From: Penicillium oxalicum
Taxonomy: Eukaryota > Ascomycota > Eurotiomycetes > Eurotiales > Aspergillaceae
Direction of reading: 5' to 3'
Assembly: GCF_001723175.1 (NCBI RefSeq)
Contig: NC_064650.1
Span: 4,960,001 to 5,024,000, forward strand
DNA: 64,000 nt
Positions within the stretch are counted from its first letter, which is position 1. Every line of letters begins with the position of its first letter. Shown one piece after another: positions 34,705 to 46,700 of this stretch. The notes beneath the pieces are model-generated. The model was given only the letters and a program-made list of their open reading frames with translations, ran no database searches and had not been told where the DNA came from. A program made the translations under genes and the position numbers.

Positions 34705-35174
34705 CTTTGCGGCTTGGGAACTTCCGTTTGCGGCCGCAAGTACAAGTTGAGAGGAGTGGTCGAGAGCGACGGATGATTGGCAACCACGCAAGAGGAGGAT
34801 GCGAGAAACTGGCAACCAATGAGGCTCACGCTGATTTCAATGGGACGAACTATGCAGTGACGAGTCGGCCACGGTAAGAGGGCGCAAATCCAGTCCAAGC
34901 GGAGATCCCCGGAGATCGACCGGCCTGTCCGATAAGACTCGAATCGAGTACTTCTGTGCAGAGGCGGGCAGTCGCTGGCTGATTCCAAAGAGTGCAAAGG
35001 GTGCAAATAGATTGGACAAGTGCAAACCAGGCGTTTGGATGGTTGAGGTTGTTTGGCTTCTTGTCAATTGATGAAAACACTGCTGAGTATGCAAAAAGGG
35101 CAAAGCAAACAAACAGCTCGAGGCGAGTATTTGAAGGTCCTGCAGACTATCCCCAGCCTTGGGCTTTCTGCACA

Positions 35175-36028
35175 CATTCCAGAGCGCCGGCCCAGAAGGA
35201 CCAGGAATGTCGAAGTTCGTGAATCGCCCGGTTGGTGAGATCCTGAGTGGACAGACTCCACTATCACGGTCAGAAGAATGACAGGAGACTCCCTCAACTT
35301 TGTTAAACCAATCAATCGATCTGCACGACCAGATCGACCGCTGAAGCTCTCCAGATAGGTGAGATAGGGCCCACCCCCAGAGAGATATCCGTCCTGACAG
35401 CCACCCGGAGGAATGCAGCGAGCTCTCTCTCCGGGCCGCACTAGGCTAGCAGCAGGGCCTGGGAATAAGTCACCGTGGCGGGGGATACACCGCAGAGCCT
35501 CAGAGGCATGTTACTTCCACGATATCTGCAAATCCCTGAGTTGGACAGCGCTCCTATGGTGGCATACACAAGGAACTTGCCGAGCCGCTCAGGAGCAACC
35601 TCACGCGTATCAGCGTTACGTCGGTGGGTCGGTGACCGTCAAAGTCCCCTTCTGCTCCTGTCGCCGTCTGGCTCTCTCCCTCGGGCCTTTTGAAGTGTAG
35701 GCGTCATGACCCTAGTCGTCTGCTCATCCATGGCCCCCCATCGTTGACTGACTCAGGTCATTGAGCGGGTTCTCTGTCTGTGCTGAAGCCTTTCCTCCTC
35801 CTTTCCCCTCATTGCCCCTCTCCACCACGAACCTGAGCCAGTCCCATCTATGCAAATTCTTTTCTCCTCCTCGCAAGGACCGTGATAATGACGGGTCCTT
35901 TTTCCGAGAACATCTCGTATTGCGACGCAGCAGTGGCTTCTGTCCTGGGATCCGGACTCTGTCCCTAGACCATCGCCTCACAAAGATCTGGAATGTGGGT
36001 CGAGGATCTCCAAAGGCTGGGCGGAATG
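35175..36028. promoter_or_regulatory. Cluster of six AbaA response elements (CATTCY)
   Basis: CATTCC at 35175-35180; the reverse form RGAATG at 35204-35209, 35275-35280, 35410-35415, 35990-35995 and 36023-36028. CATTCY is the established site of the TEA/ATTS factor AbaA, which activates wetA. Chance expectation is about one per kilobase on both strands, so six in 0.85 kb is an enrichment. No binding has been shown; the link to AbaA is inferred from the motif and the gene. Confidence 0.6.
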
Positions 36029-37138
36029 TAACTCCCGCCCAAGCAATGCCGTAGATGAAGCTTGAGCGAGTCAAAGGAGCTTTGAGTCCATCGAGACCAC
36101 TGATTCCTGCTAAGTATAGCAACAAGTGGAGGAGGAAGATGAGGAAGAAGAAGCAAGAGAAAAAGAAACGTCGGACCTGCAGGAGATCTTCATGGGAAAC
36201 TGCTGTGGTTGGCTTTTCAGATCAAGCTTGATTCTATTCTTATCACCCTGCCGTGGCATACGATCGTGGCTGAAGCCCGGGACTTTCGAGTCCATTGTCT
36301 CATGCGGTGCTTTTCCACCAAGACGATTCTTTGTTGGGGTCTCCTCCCTCCCTTGCAATGGTCGGGGAGCTCCCCCCAAAGTCGGAAGCCAAGGGCAACT
36401 TCGAGGACTGTGGCTCAGGCGCCTCTTGGCCCTGCCAGCCTCTTCGAATGGAACCTGGTCTTCTTTGTCGCAATCGACCAGCACTGGCCAATGGAAGGGA
36501 TCAGCTTTCAGGAACACAGACGAGTTTGCAGGTTCTCTGATCACCGTTCAGGTGATCACACCACTAAACTTCTTAGCACTGCAGTCAATCGCACCAACAA
36601 ATCGCATTTTGCGATTTGGACGCATCATGTACCATCACTGGGTGGAAAATAGTGGCAGTCTGCTCATGCATGCAAGGACTCCAGGGACCTGATGCGACTA
36701 GCTTGTCTGCAGTTGCGCCGATCTGTGGATCGGGAGGAAAGCACATGAGATCACATGTTGAGAGGCAGCCACCTCGAAGTGAAGCAGACGCCTTGTTTTG
36801 CGCGAACGCGGAAGAGTCTGACTTCCCCAGAGTTACCAAGCGGACGCCGAGCTGCTTCAAGAGGAGAGCTATCTGCCAGACTGGTTTTTGTTTACACACA
36901 CCTCCTTAGAACCAGATCAAAGAATCCATGGATTGCACCCGGAAGGGGTTCGCTCAAATCCAACGCAATAGGTTCCTTCTCAAAGTGGGAGAGAAAACAT
37001 TCTCACCTTGTCCGACAGACTTGCTGCGCCAGGGTGCCCCCCCAAAAAACAACAACAAAGGACATGCATATGAAAGTGCGCCACACGAATTGGACCAGAT
37101 TGTTTCTTGCAATGGTCGGGAGACATAGACGTCACGCA

Positions 37139-37195
37139 TTATCAGGCATCACCAAGCATCACCAGGCACCATCAGGCATACACAGGCATAGCGGG
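37139..37195. repeat. Imperfect short tandem repeat, CATCAGGCA type
   Basis: Five to six degenerate copies of a roughly 10-bp unit (CATCACCAAG, CATCACCAGG, CACCATCAGG, CATACACAGG). Non-coding; function unknown. Confidence 0.6.
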
Positions 37196-38574
37196 CCACC
37201 CACATCCATCCATGGCCCGCATCATCCGCCGATTGCCGCCTTATAACCTCGGACTGGATTAAATGAGATTTGAAAACACGAGGGCTGGATTTCGAACCTG
37301 TCGCCAAATCTGTAGCACATTGAACACCAAGACAACAAGTGAATAATCTCAGTGTCCTTTGGTGTTCTTTGGTGTCCTTCCTCATTCACTGTAGGAAGGC
37401 CGTCGTTTTGTCATCTCCGACTGAGCGAGCGTGATGTCTAGTTCACGATCAAATGATGATGGCGCAGCCGATCGGCCCAATCGGTCCCATTCTGCCCGCT
37501 CCAATTAGGCTGACTCAGAATGACGAGTGAACAGCATCATGAATCAGCAGCCCCCCCTAGCACGGGTCGTAGTCCTTTAGCAATTTGCCAGTTCGGACTC
37601 CGAAGTCACTTGACTTTCCCAAGGCAGAAGGATCGAAGGTTTCAATCCAATATTTTCCTTAGTCACTTGTCATGAGGATCCGATGGTGGGATAGGAGTTC
37701 ATTGAGAACAGTGAAGTCAGTACACCGGCCAGTCCGACGAAAATCAGGGTCAAGCTGCATCCTGCATCGGCAGAACCATCTGGTATCTGCTAGGGTAGAC
37801 TGATCGATTACCATCGTCCGGTTGTCTCTGTAGCCCCTTTCTCATCAGCTGTAATCAAATCTCACAATCACCATAAATTCAACTGCGGCTACAGTCCACG
37901 ATCATGTCCATTTTAAATTGAACTACCAAGTCACCAAGTGGTAGGGTTCCGGTTGCTTCACTCTTGTCAGGCTGACTGTCCAGTTGCCGTGGATTCCGCG
38001 GGTGATTTTTGCGGGTGACTCAATTCCTTTTCTTCCCCTCCCGAAAGAGGCGAATCCCCCGCGCACTGTGGGTTCACCGGGTTTGCATCTTCTCTCTTCT
38101 CACGGGCGCCCGGAATCTTTCGTGCCTTCTCGCAATCTCTCCACTGTCACACAATTTATTGACAGTTTAGCTTCATCCATTCCTCTTCCCACCCGGCTCA
38201 CACGGCCGTCTCTTTCCGGGTGTCTTTTCCAGTCTCCTTGGAGCGCCTTGGATGTTTGGGTGTCGCCCCTCTCGTCAATCCACCTGACATTCCTGCGCCG
38301 CTTGCATCGCGTCGCGACACCACCTCTCTTCCTCTCACACTCTCCCCACACCACCCACTTCCTCTTCGCGAACTATACACACACTGCGCAGTTCGTCGAA
38401 CAAAACTTGAAGCACTTGATCCTCACCCAGCGAATCCACACGGGGATACGCTCTCTTCTGTCATCCCTTGAACCGAATCGACTGAAATCTCATCGGACGA
38501 ACGATTACCATCTCCAAAGAGGAAAGACCTCGACCAAACCATATCATCAACATTCGACCTTGAAAATCTACAAC

Positions 38575-38628
38575 ATGAACTCGCTTTACACTCTTGCCTG
38601 GGGCTGCTCCCCCGTCAAGTTCCCCTAA
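38575..38628 (+). other. Upstream ORF, 17 codons (MNSLYTLAWGCSPVKFP)
   Basis: The ATG has a strong fungal start context (ACAACATGAAC) and sits 265 nt before the main start at 38840, in another frame. A second upstream ORF of 20 codons lies at 38658-38720. A CTAAC branch-like element near 38780 and a TTCACCAG acceptor near 38831 suggest a 5' UTR intron whose donor could be GTGCTC just after the first uORF stop. That would keep the first uORF and remove the second. It may regulate translation of the downstream protein. Confidence 0.4.
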
Positions 38629-38839
38629 GTGCTCACACGATTGCCGTGTGCCTCACCATGGACTCTTCTCCGTGCATTCGAGGCCTTCCTCGCATCTCTT
38701 CTCTTTTCCCTCACCACTAAAATCCACAAATTTGTCTTGCTCGTGCGACTCACCTACTGAGGAGCAACAAACCCAAAATCCTAACTCATCACCCCCACTG
38801 TGGCACCTCACTTGTGCCTCAATTTCACCAGTGCCCAAG

Positions 38840-39979
38840 ATGGCTACCCCCCACGCCACACACCGAGAATCGTGGGATTCCCTCTCCTCCACCTTCGCCC
38901 AACTGGAAGTGTCATTCTCTCAGGACAGCTGCTACGGCTCCGACGAAGTCTCTGTCACGTCGAACAACCCTACCCCCTTGCAATCCAGCGTCCAAACCTT
39001 CATTGAGAAGCGCTCGCCCACCTTGCACCCCTTCTTGAAATCAATCCTGAAGAACTCTACCTCCGATGCCCATGATGCATCTGACGACTCCGAGTCTGAA
39101 TCAGGCTATGGATCGGATGATCTTGAATTTGAGTACGACGCGCTCTCTGAGGATTCTGACGAGGAGGATGAGGATGAGGATGACGACATGTCCGACTTCT
39201 CCGTCTGGGAGGAGACTTCGGAAGTTCCCGAAACGCGCGAAGACCGCACAGACACCTTCGACGATGACTTTATTGCCTTTGAACCTTCTGTCCGTTTCGC
39301 TGCCGACATCGAGTACATCGATAGTTCTGACGCTGTCGACGATGATGAGGCCGCGGAGCCTCAGATGACGTGCCATGAAATGATGATGCTGGCCCTCCAG
39401 TCGGGCTCACTGAACTCCTCGTTGCAATCGGAAGATCAGGGCGAGGACGAGGCTGATCAGGGTCCCTGTGAGCCTGAATTCACCCGCAGCTCGGCCACCC
39501 ATCCGGAGGACTTTACTCGGGATGCAGTGGACGTGGACCGCCAACTCTTCATTGCGTACATGAACGGGATCCACGGCATCGCCGACGCCAAATACAAGTC
39601 CTACATTCAAATGCAGGCCGACAACATCCGACTCGGCCACGAAACCGAGTCGATGCACCCCGATGACGCCCACTGCATGTACCTGGATTCGATCCAAAGC
39701 CACGTCAATGGCGTTTTCCCCAATCTTCTGTCGACGGCTGAAATGGATGACCTGGTCGATCTCCGCAAGCAGAATATTGCTGCCGTACAGGCAAAGCCCG
39801 CGTCGGCCACCCTTCCACCAACCCATCACCGGCTCCTGCTGGACAAGGTCGAGCACTTGCTCGAACATCGTCTTGCCCGTGGCCGGATTGACGTTTTGCC
39901 GGACGAGATGAGTTTCCTCGCCGGTGGGATCATACAGGCTCTTGATACCCAAACCTCTCACGACATCATGAAGCGTTGA
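38840..39979 (+). CDS. Acidic fungal protein with a SILK-type PP1-binding motif, function unknown
   Basis: Single exon, 379 aa from MATPHATHRESWDSL at 38840, the first ATG in good context in this frame. I do not recognise a named family. Residues 68-71 (HPFLKSILKNS) match the SILK motif ([GS]ILK) that binds protein phosphatase 1. A VRF sequence (PSVRFAADIEY, 151-153) follows about 80 residues later, in the order seen in several PP1 regulators, but lacks the basic residue of a classical RVxF motif. Between them lies a very acidic stretch (EDSDEEDEDEDDDMSDF). The C-terminal 170 residues look folded and conserved: RQLFIAYMNGIHGIADAKYK and LLLDKVEHLLEHRLARGRID. A PP1-regulatory role is inference only. 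Two uORFs precede it. Confidence 0.75.
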   Translation: MATPHATHRESWDSLSSTFAQLEVSFSQDSCYGSDEVSVTSNNPTPLQSSVQTFIEKRSPTLHPFLKSILKNSTSDAHDASDDSESESGYGSDDLEFEYDALSEDSDEEDEDEDDDMSDFSVWEETSEVPETREDRTDTFDDDFIAFEPSVRFAADIEYIDSSDAVDDDEAAEPQMTCHEMMMLALQSGSLNSSLQSEDQGEDEADQGPCEPEFTRSSATHPEDFTRDAVDVDRQLFIAYMNGIHGIADAKYKSYIQMQADNIRLGHETESMHPDDAHCMYLDSIQSHVNGVFPNLLSTAEMDDLVDLRKQNIAAVQAKPASATLPPTHHRLLLDKVEHLLEHRLARGRIDVLPDEMSFLAGGIIQALDTQTSHDIMKR

Positions 39980-40696
39980 ATCGAATTTCAAAAACACACC
40001 GAACATCTGTCTTGCTGATGCATCTCGCAATTCTAGTGAAGATGGCCTCGGTCTGGATGAGGCCGGGGGACAATTGTAAAAGTTAACACTTGTGTGACGG
40101 ATGGAGGAACATTTTACGGTTCATTGCTGGCAATCAACCATCTCGGGGCCATCCTGCATTCCTGTCTGTATTTCGGTTCAGAAAATATCTACCCACCCAT
40201 TCAAAATGATCCTTATCTGCCTGGTGAACTGTAGAGACAAGACACTGTACATTCTTGCCGGCCCCGCCGCCGGGAGTAGAGAATAGTCTGGGTATGCTCA
40301 GTGTACATTTGAAATCTGCAAATAATAATCTCCGAGACGGCCTCGGCGGCCCCCCCCCCCCCCCCCCCGATGACTCGGTTTCTTGTGCCTGACAGTAGGA
40401 GACAAATTCATGATCACAAGGCAGAGGACATGGGCATCATGCAATGGTCATACCATAGCAGGATGATGCCTCGTTGCCCTGTTTGCGCGCAAAGGCCGGG
40501 CCGCATTCAAGGAAGTCTACATTTCCCGCCAGTGTCCGACATATGGTTTCGAATCTGGCTCTGGAACGCTGCGAAATCAGGCGTGTGTAGTGACACGCAT
40601 CCTAGACACATCGTTGAAAAAGCTTTCCCACTTTCTCAAGTTGTACGTCTCCGCTCGCTTTGATTATCTTGGTCGCGGACCGCTGGAGAATATCGA
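39980..40696. other. Convergent intergenic region with poly-C tract
   Basis: 717 bp between two stop codons. Contains the 19-nt C run at 40350-40368. No gene seen. Confidence 0.5.
40350..40368. repeat. Poly-C tract, 19 nt
   Basis: Uninterrupted C run on the plus strand in the convergent gap. Confidence 0.9.
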
Positions 40697-41501
40697 TCAT
40701 CGCTTTGACGTGGGAGTCCATGACTCAGGCTGCCAGGTATCTCCCGGATTGCCCGCGTTCGCCTTGGCCCACGGGTCCTCCTTCACGGGGGCTGACTTCT
40801 CAACTTCCGGTCGGGGTTGGGTTGTTGTTGTTGTCGTCGTCGTCGGGGTAGACGACGCCGAGAATGGCGCGCTGTTGGCCGGATTGGCCTCGGGGATATC
40901 CGTCGGCGTTCTGATGGGTCCTGTGGGTAACTGAGTACTCTGGGGTGGTGACTTTGGTTTATCGAGGAAGGATGGCTTGCTAGCCCAGCGCTCATCTGCC
41001 AGACGAGCGAGGTGCTTGATCTGTGTCTGACGGACCAGATCTTGCTGTTGTTCTTCGAGACTGGGCGGGTGTTGACGGACGTATCGGAGCCACTGATGCC
41101 ATTGCGCTGAGGCGAAGGGAAAGAAAGAAATTTAATCAGGATCAAGTCATCCAAGCTAGACAAAGAGAATTAATCGAGAAAGAATCAAACTCACGCGTCA
41201 CTTGAACATCTCCAAAATGAGTCTTTGGATCGAATTTCACAATCCGTCGAAATCGATTGGCATTGGCGACGTCTTTAAATTCCCAGAATGTGTTCCCTGC
41301 GAGATCCTGGCCTAGATGGTGATCGTACATGAGAAACACGTTCGTCAAATTTGTTCGAATTACGTACAGAACCTCTGCATGACGTCTGTACTATGATGGA
41401 ACGAAGGAAGACCCAGGGCGCCGAGGAAACTCACCAACAAGGAACGATCGCCGCCACGGCAGCCGGAGACTCTTCCACTTGAACCAGAGACTGTTGACCA
41501 T
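40697..41501 (-). CDS. NDUFAF2: Complex I assembly factor NDUFAF2-like (B17.2L/mimitin)
   Basis: NDUFAF2 is a paralogue of the complex I subunit NDUFA12 and acts as an assembly chaperone at the matrix arm in mitochondria. Exons 41501-41435, 41311-41195 and 41106-40697 give 197 aa. The spliced N-terminus reads MVNSLWFKWKSLRLPWRRSF followed by LVGQDLAGNTFWEF, the family signature. Next come NRFRRIVKFDP and PQWHQWLRYVRQHPPSLEEQ. The C-terminus ends GDTWQPESWTPTSKR after a Thr/Pro-rich linker. NDUFA12 itself is an alternative, but the GQDLxGNxFWE wording and the long tail favour NDUFAF2. Several unspliced frames in this region are artefacts of ignoring the introns (41312-41434, 41107-41194). Confidence 0.9.
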
Positions 41502-43719
41502 TGTCTTTCCTTGAGGGTATGTTGTTGCGAGGTGGGACCAGTGCGGGACAAGATGCTGAGTTGAGGAACGAGAGCTCGAAGGACTCCCGTGTGTGTCTGC
41601 GTATGCGTATGCAGGTGTGCAGGTCGTTTTGGCCAAGGTTAATATGGGCGCGTTGATTCGATGGTTCTTTCTACTTCGAAGTTGAGGAATCCGCCTTCGA
41701 CCGCCTGGGCTCCACTGGCCCGACTGGGAATGCGGAGCCAATGGCGCACGTCGAGTCTGCGGCGGTTCAGCCTCAGGCTGGCCCCGGCTACATTGCTGAC
41801 TGTGCAGTTGTGTAGTTGTGCACTTGTGCAGTTCTGCAACATCTGAGCACGGATGATGTAGTTGGTGCCTGAGGCTCATTCATGCATCAGGTCATGGGAG
41901 AGATGTGGATCCACTGGTAGTGATGACTCCAATCAGCACATGGACTGGAAGTTTAACTGATCTTCATATGGGCTTTGGGCATTCCCCTTTTGACATTGGA
42001 AATGATATTCATATTGAAGTTGGCATGAGAAGGTTTGTAATGATCTGAATCAAATGAATCACTCAATCATTTTTTTTTTGCAACATCAAATCAAAAAGAT
42101 ATTAGCACGAGATCTTCACATAGCATTTGCCATGAGACTCGTGAGACTCGGCCGTTAACGCTACTCCCTATTCCTAACCGTCCCGTACATCAAGTCCGTA
42201 TACTTCGGTGCACAGTCAGCAGATTCATGACTTGCGCCCGCATTGACTACCCGTCAGGCACACATACGTGACAACGCTATCTCCTCGCGTCTGTGTGGGT
42301 GATTAGTCCACAGCTCTTGGTCAAATAGTTGCGGTCCCCCGCGCCTCTCTGAGATCTGTAACATACGGTTCATCACCAGCCAAAAGTCTTGGTTCTCCCA
42401 GAACTTTCTCCCCGAATTTGGATGCATGGCTGTTGAGGCTAATACTGCAGATGGTTCATTCTATCGTGGCTGAACCCCTTTACAGTAGAGATCATTAAGG
42501 TGCGTGGACGTCTATGAACTGCCGCAGGAGTGCGTCTTGGTCGAGGGCAAATTGGTTGAGCATAATCTTTTTTCGAAACAAGATGTACGTCACGCCTCAT
42601 CACTTGGATCTCATGATGATACTGAGTGTGGTCGGTAATCAAGTTTTTCATACTCCATGAGATAGGTCGAGGGCATGAGCGGCGTTTTTTCAAACTCTTC
42701 AACTGCAGAATAATCAGTGCACGGCATTCCATCCAGTGAAGCCGTACCTTTATCATTATGTACCACTACGAACCGCAAAGCGTGCGCCATCTATGAACTC
42801 ATCAAGAGTATGCATCGTGTCCAGAAACTCAAATTTTAATGCACTCGGGCAAAGGCGGAAGTGCTTGGTCACCACCCGTCATTTCGAGGTCCCATATACT
42901 TTGGTTTGTGGCATTTCGCCCTCTGGATGTCTCTTCATGATGTGGCTCGAGCAAGAAAAAGTTGGCTCTTGCAAGTAATCATCAACCGACGAGGTCATGG
43001 CTCAGTGCTAACGCATATGTACGCATATGTATAGAGGATCTTCAGCAATTGACATATGCTGTGCTGTAGTGGAGGGTCAACGTGGTACGGGCAATCGAGG
43101 AAGTAGGTAATGGATATTGTTAAGGAACCACGCCTGCTGATGCCGAGTATCAACCTTATTCGCTAGAATCGTGGGAAATTTCATCCGCTGGATGCAGCCG
43201 GGAATCTACGGTGCCACGTCGCCTGGGTTTACATTCATACTCAAGCGCATAATGTGTCAAATGCAATTCACCTGGTCAATGCGAAGGTGTGTCTGGAGAT
43301 GGTTCCAACCTATCACGTATGATGATTCCTGAATACCTTCACGATCAACATTGCCAATTCATCATATATTCAAGAAAAACAAGTCTGTCAAGTTCATGAC
43401 TGACGTCTCCAGAGCCGATTCAAAGCGAAGAGAACGTGATGCAGGGAATGGGTGACATCGTCCTGATCTCCGCTAATGTGAGCATGTATTGTCCACGGAT
43501 GAGGATCCGATCCTGCTCGACAGAATAGGGGGCCGAGTTCTCCAAGACATGTAACATGATGGATATTGATGGTTGTGAATAGATATAAAATGAGCACCTT
43601 TCTCGCAGGATGCGAATAGCTCGAAGCAACATCATTTTAAAATCTCTTCACATCGTACGCGCTAAGACTTCTAGCTGTTAGTACATCATCAGTCCATACC
43701 CACCCACAAGCCTGTCATC
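41502..43719. other. Divergent intergenic region, NDUFAF2 / NRPS-like gene
   Basis: 2.2 kb between two head-to-head genes. Contains a possible degraded coding fragment (42440-43000, minus strand) and otherwise nothing recognisable. The 3' part is the NRPS-like promoter. Confidence 0.5.
42440..43000 (-). pseudogene. Possible remnant of a small gene
   Basis: On the minus strand an ATG-started frame reads MTSSVDDYLQEPTFSCSSHI, then MKRHPEGEMPQTKVYGTSK and a stop. The same frame continues as VVTKHFRLCPSALKFEFLDT and MHTLDEFIDGARFAVRSGT before two stops. A shifted frame then gives SLDGMPCTDYSAVEEFEKTP and LMPSTYLMEYEKLDYRPHS. The composition is protein-like but no family is recognisable, and at least two interruptions are needed. 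It may also be chance. Low confidence. Confidence 0.25.
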
Positions 43720-46700
43720 ATGGAGAGTCAGCTTGTTGAGCGAGCCAATCAGGCACCCGACGCGACGGCCGTGATCGATAATGGCCGTGCCGTTACTTAC
43801 AGAGAACTGATACTGAGGGCGGATATCCTGGCCGACATATTGGAGAAAAGTCTCGTCAAACCAGAAGAGCCCATTGGTATACTGGTTGAGTCAGGACTGC
43901 ACCAAATCATTGCACAAATCGCCATTATACGAGGGGGAGGAACTTGTGTTTTGATTGATCCCTCCATGCCTATGCAAAGATTGCGAGGAATGCTGGATGA
44001 CCTGGCCATCAAGCATGCCATTACCGATGATGCCTTTTCCAGTCGCCTCCCCGACTTGAAAGCGATTCCAATTGCTCAAGCATCCAATTCCAAAATTGAA
44101 GCAGTTGAAAATGCCGAAATTTCTGTTCGGGCAGGATGCCCGGAGAGTTATAGAAGCCATATCGTGTTTACATCGGGTTCGACTGGTCGACCCAAGCCCA
44201 TCCAGATACTGAGCGGCAGTATACTGCATGCTGTGACTCATATACCATGCGGTAAACTGAATCCATCTGACCGGGCGTCGTGTCTCCTGAACCCCGGGTT
44301 TGACTTGGCCTTGCTCGAAATATGGAAGCCGTTACTTGAAGGAGCAACGGTCGTCAAAGTACCTGATCTTGTCCGCACAGATCCATTTGCGTTGCGAAAT
44401 TTTGTGGAGGAGCAAAACATTGCTTTCATGATCGTACCTACGGCCTTGTTTGAAGCGATTTCGTTGAACACGCCGGAGGCTTTCCGTGGAACATATCATG
44501 TCATTGTTGGAGGAGATGCAGTGAGCAACCACGCAATGCAAAGAGTGTTGGACCATTCTCAACCCAAAAACCTCTGGAATGGATATGGTCCTGCCGAGGC
44601 AACGATCTTGGTCACTTTGGGTAAGGTTGACAAGGAGGAAGCCCAACAGCCGCGTATCAGTATCGGCCGCACCTTTGGTGACACGAAGATTTGTCTCCTT
44701 GACGATGACCTGAACTGTGTTTCTGCACCGGGAGAGACGGGGGAAATCTGCATTGCGGGGCCGCAGGTTTCACCTGGCTATCTAGACCGGAATGAGGAGA
44801 ACGAGAAGAGTTTTATCACCCTTGATGCGGAAAGGCTGGGTGCTCCTTTTGATGCCCCCACGCGCCTATACCGCACTGGCGACTTGGCTCAGTGGCGTGA
44901 CCAGGTTGGGGGGGTGTTGGACTTCATTGGCCGAGCAGATAATCAGGTTAAAATCTCAGGTTATCGAGTCGAGCTGGGAGACGTGGCATGCGCCTTTGAG
45001 TCCCACCCAGAGGTTTACCTGTGTGAAGCTCTATATCGTCGGGAGAAGGAAGCAGAGATTCTGGAGGCGTATATCGTGCCGGTCGATTGGGAGAACCAGA
45101 TCGATTCGGCTATACTGCTCGAATGGGCGAAGCAAAAACTTCCTTCATACATGGTTCCAAGAAGAGTATACAAGAAACAATCCTTTCCTCTGTCTGAGAA
45201 TGGCAAGGTTGATCGCAAAGCCCTTCTACCTGACGACGATGGCGACGACATGAAGACGAATGAAAAGGAGACCGCTGGCCAGAAGGCAAGCCTCTCTGAT
45301 GAGCCGAGTCACGGACTAGGCAGTGACGAGCGCGATATGGACGAGTGGCTTTACAAAGTCATTCATGAAATGCTCTCCGTCGAAGAGGTTGACCCCTCGA
45401 AGAGTTTATTTGACCAAGGTTTGAGCTCTTTGCAGGCTGCGAGGCTCATCGGACGTATTCGGGTGGAGTATGGGAAGAGGGTCACGTTACGAGAGATTTA
45501 CAAGAATCCCACCGTCAAGCAATTGGTGGCTTTCTTGAATGACTCGGATGGTGAAGGCAAGCCAGAAGTCTCCGAGTTGGAGCAATGGGCGCGTGATGCC
45601 AAAGATCTTGGTTATCCATCACCCTTGCCGGATTGGCAGGCTCCCAGTGAAGGTCGTGTCTTTTTAACTGGTGCGACCGGATTCCTGGGTGCGCACATTT
45701 TACAGCAACTCCTGTCAATGGAAACAGTGAAGCAAGTTGCTTGCTTGGCCCGCAGTCAGGCTGGTCTCAGTGCCAGCGCTCGAATTCAGCAGACGCTGGA
45801 GAAATACGATTTATGGGATGGTCGACTCGAGCTCACGCACAAGATTATGGTCCTCGAAGGTGACCTTCGTGACTCGAAGCTAGGACTGGGTGAAGAGCAG
45901 TATACATGGCTTACGGAATGGGCAAGTGTGATATTCCACGTCGGCGCCAAAGTCAACTGGTGCGATCCCTACGAGGCCCATTACGAGTCCAACGTGGTGG
46001 GGATGCGGAATATTCTCCAGGCCGCGACGATGGGCAGCCGCAAAGCATTGCATTACGTCTCTTCCATTGATGTTTGGAGTGTCAGCGGATTCATCAACAA
46101 CATCGACCGCGTCTACGAGGACGAGCCGCTCATGCCCCATTTGAATGCGCTACCTTACGATACGGGCTATTCCGCCAGTCAGTTCGTCGCCGAGGAGCTG
46201 CTGCAACGGGCACGCGCACGTGGACTGCCAGCCGCAATCTACAGACCGGGATTTATTGTCGGTCATAGCCAGATTGGGCGCTCCAATGCGAACGACTATT
46301 TCTCCAGATTAATCATGGGATGCATACAGAGTGGCTACTTCCCAGATCTGGATTCACAATATCTGGAATATGTCACTGTTGACTACGTCACCTCGGCAAT
46401 CTTGCTCATTGCATCCAACATGGATCACCTCGGTCGATCCTATCATATCGTTCCTCCAGATCGATCCGAGTCAGTCAGCTACAGTGAGATTCACCACATG
46501 CTCCAGGATCTTGGGTACTCTGTCAAGAAGGTCGACTATGCCACATGGGTTGAAAAAGTCCGTGACTCACCGGGCAACCCACTAGAAGCCATGATGCCGC
46601 TGCTCGAAGAGCCAGTCTACGAGGGCCTGACGCGGTTACAAACCAGCAAGAACACGCCTATCTATGACCCAAGTAATACTGCAGCTGTACTGAAAACCCG

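Larger units (their letters stand above)
34705..38574. other. Long upstream region shared by wetA and the 38.8-kb gene
   Basis: 3.9 kb between two divergent genes. Overlapping frames of 144-188 codons at 36110-36692 exist on both strands but show no family, good start or splice continuation. It contains the AbaA-type site cluster, a BrlA-element-like CGAGGGA on the minus strand (35677-35683), and short CATCAGGCA-type imperfect repeats (37139-37195). Confidence 0.55.

Noticed and set aside
34365..35006. 213-codon frame overlapping wetA
   Set aside because: Out-of-frame shadow of the wetA N-terminal half; the wetA frame carries all known family sequence.
36110..36692. Overlapping 144-188-codon frames on both strands
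   Set aside because: Mutually overlapping open frames without a family or good start; more likely chance openness in the wetA upstream region.
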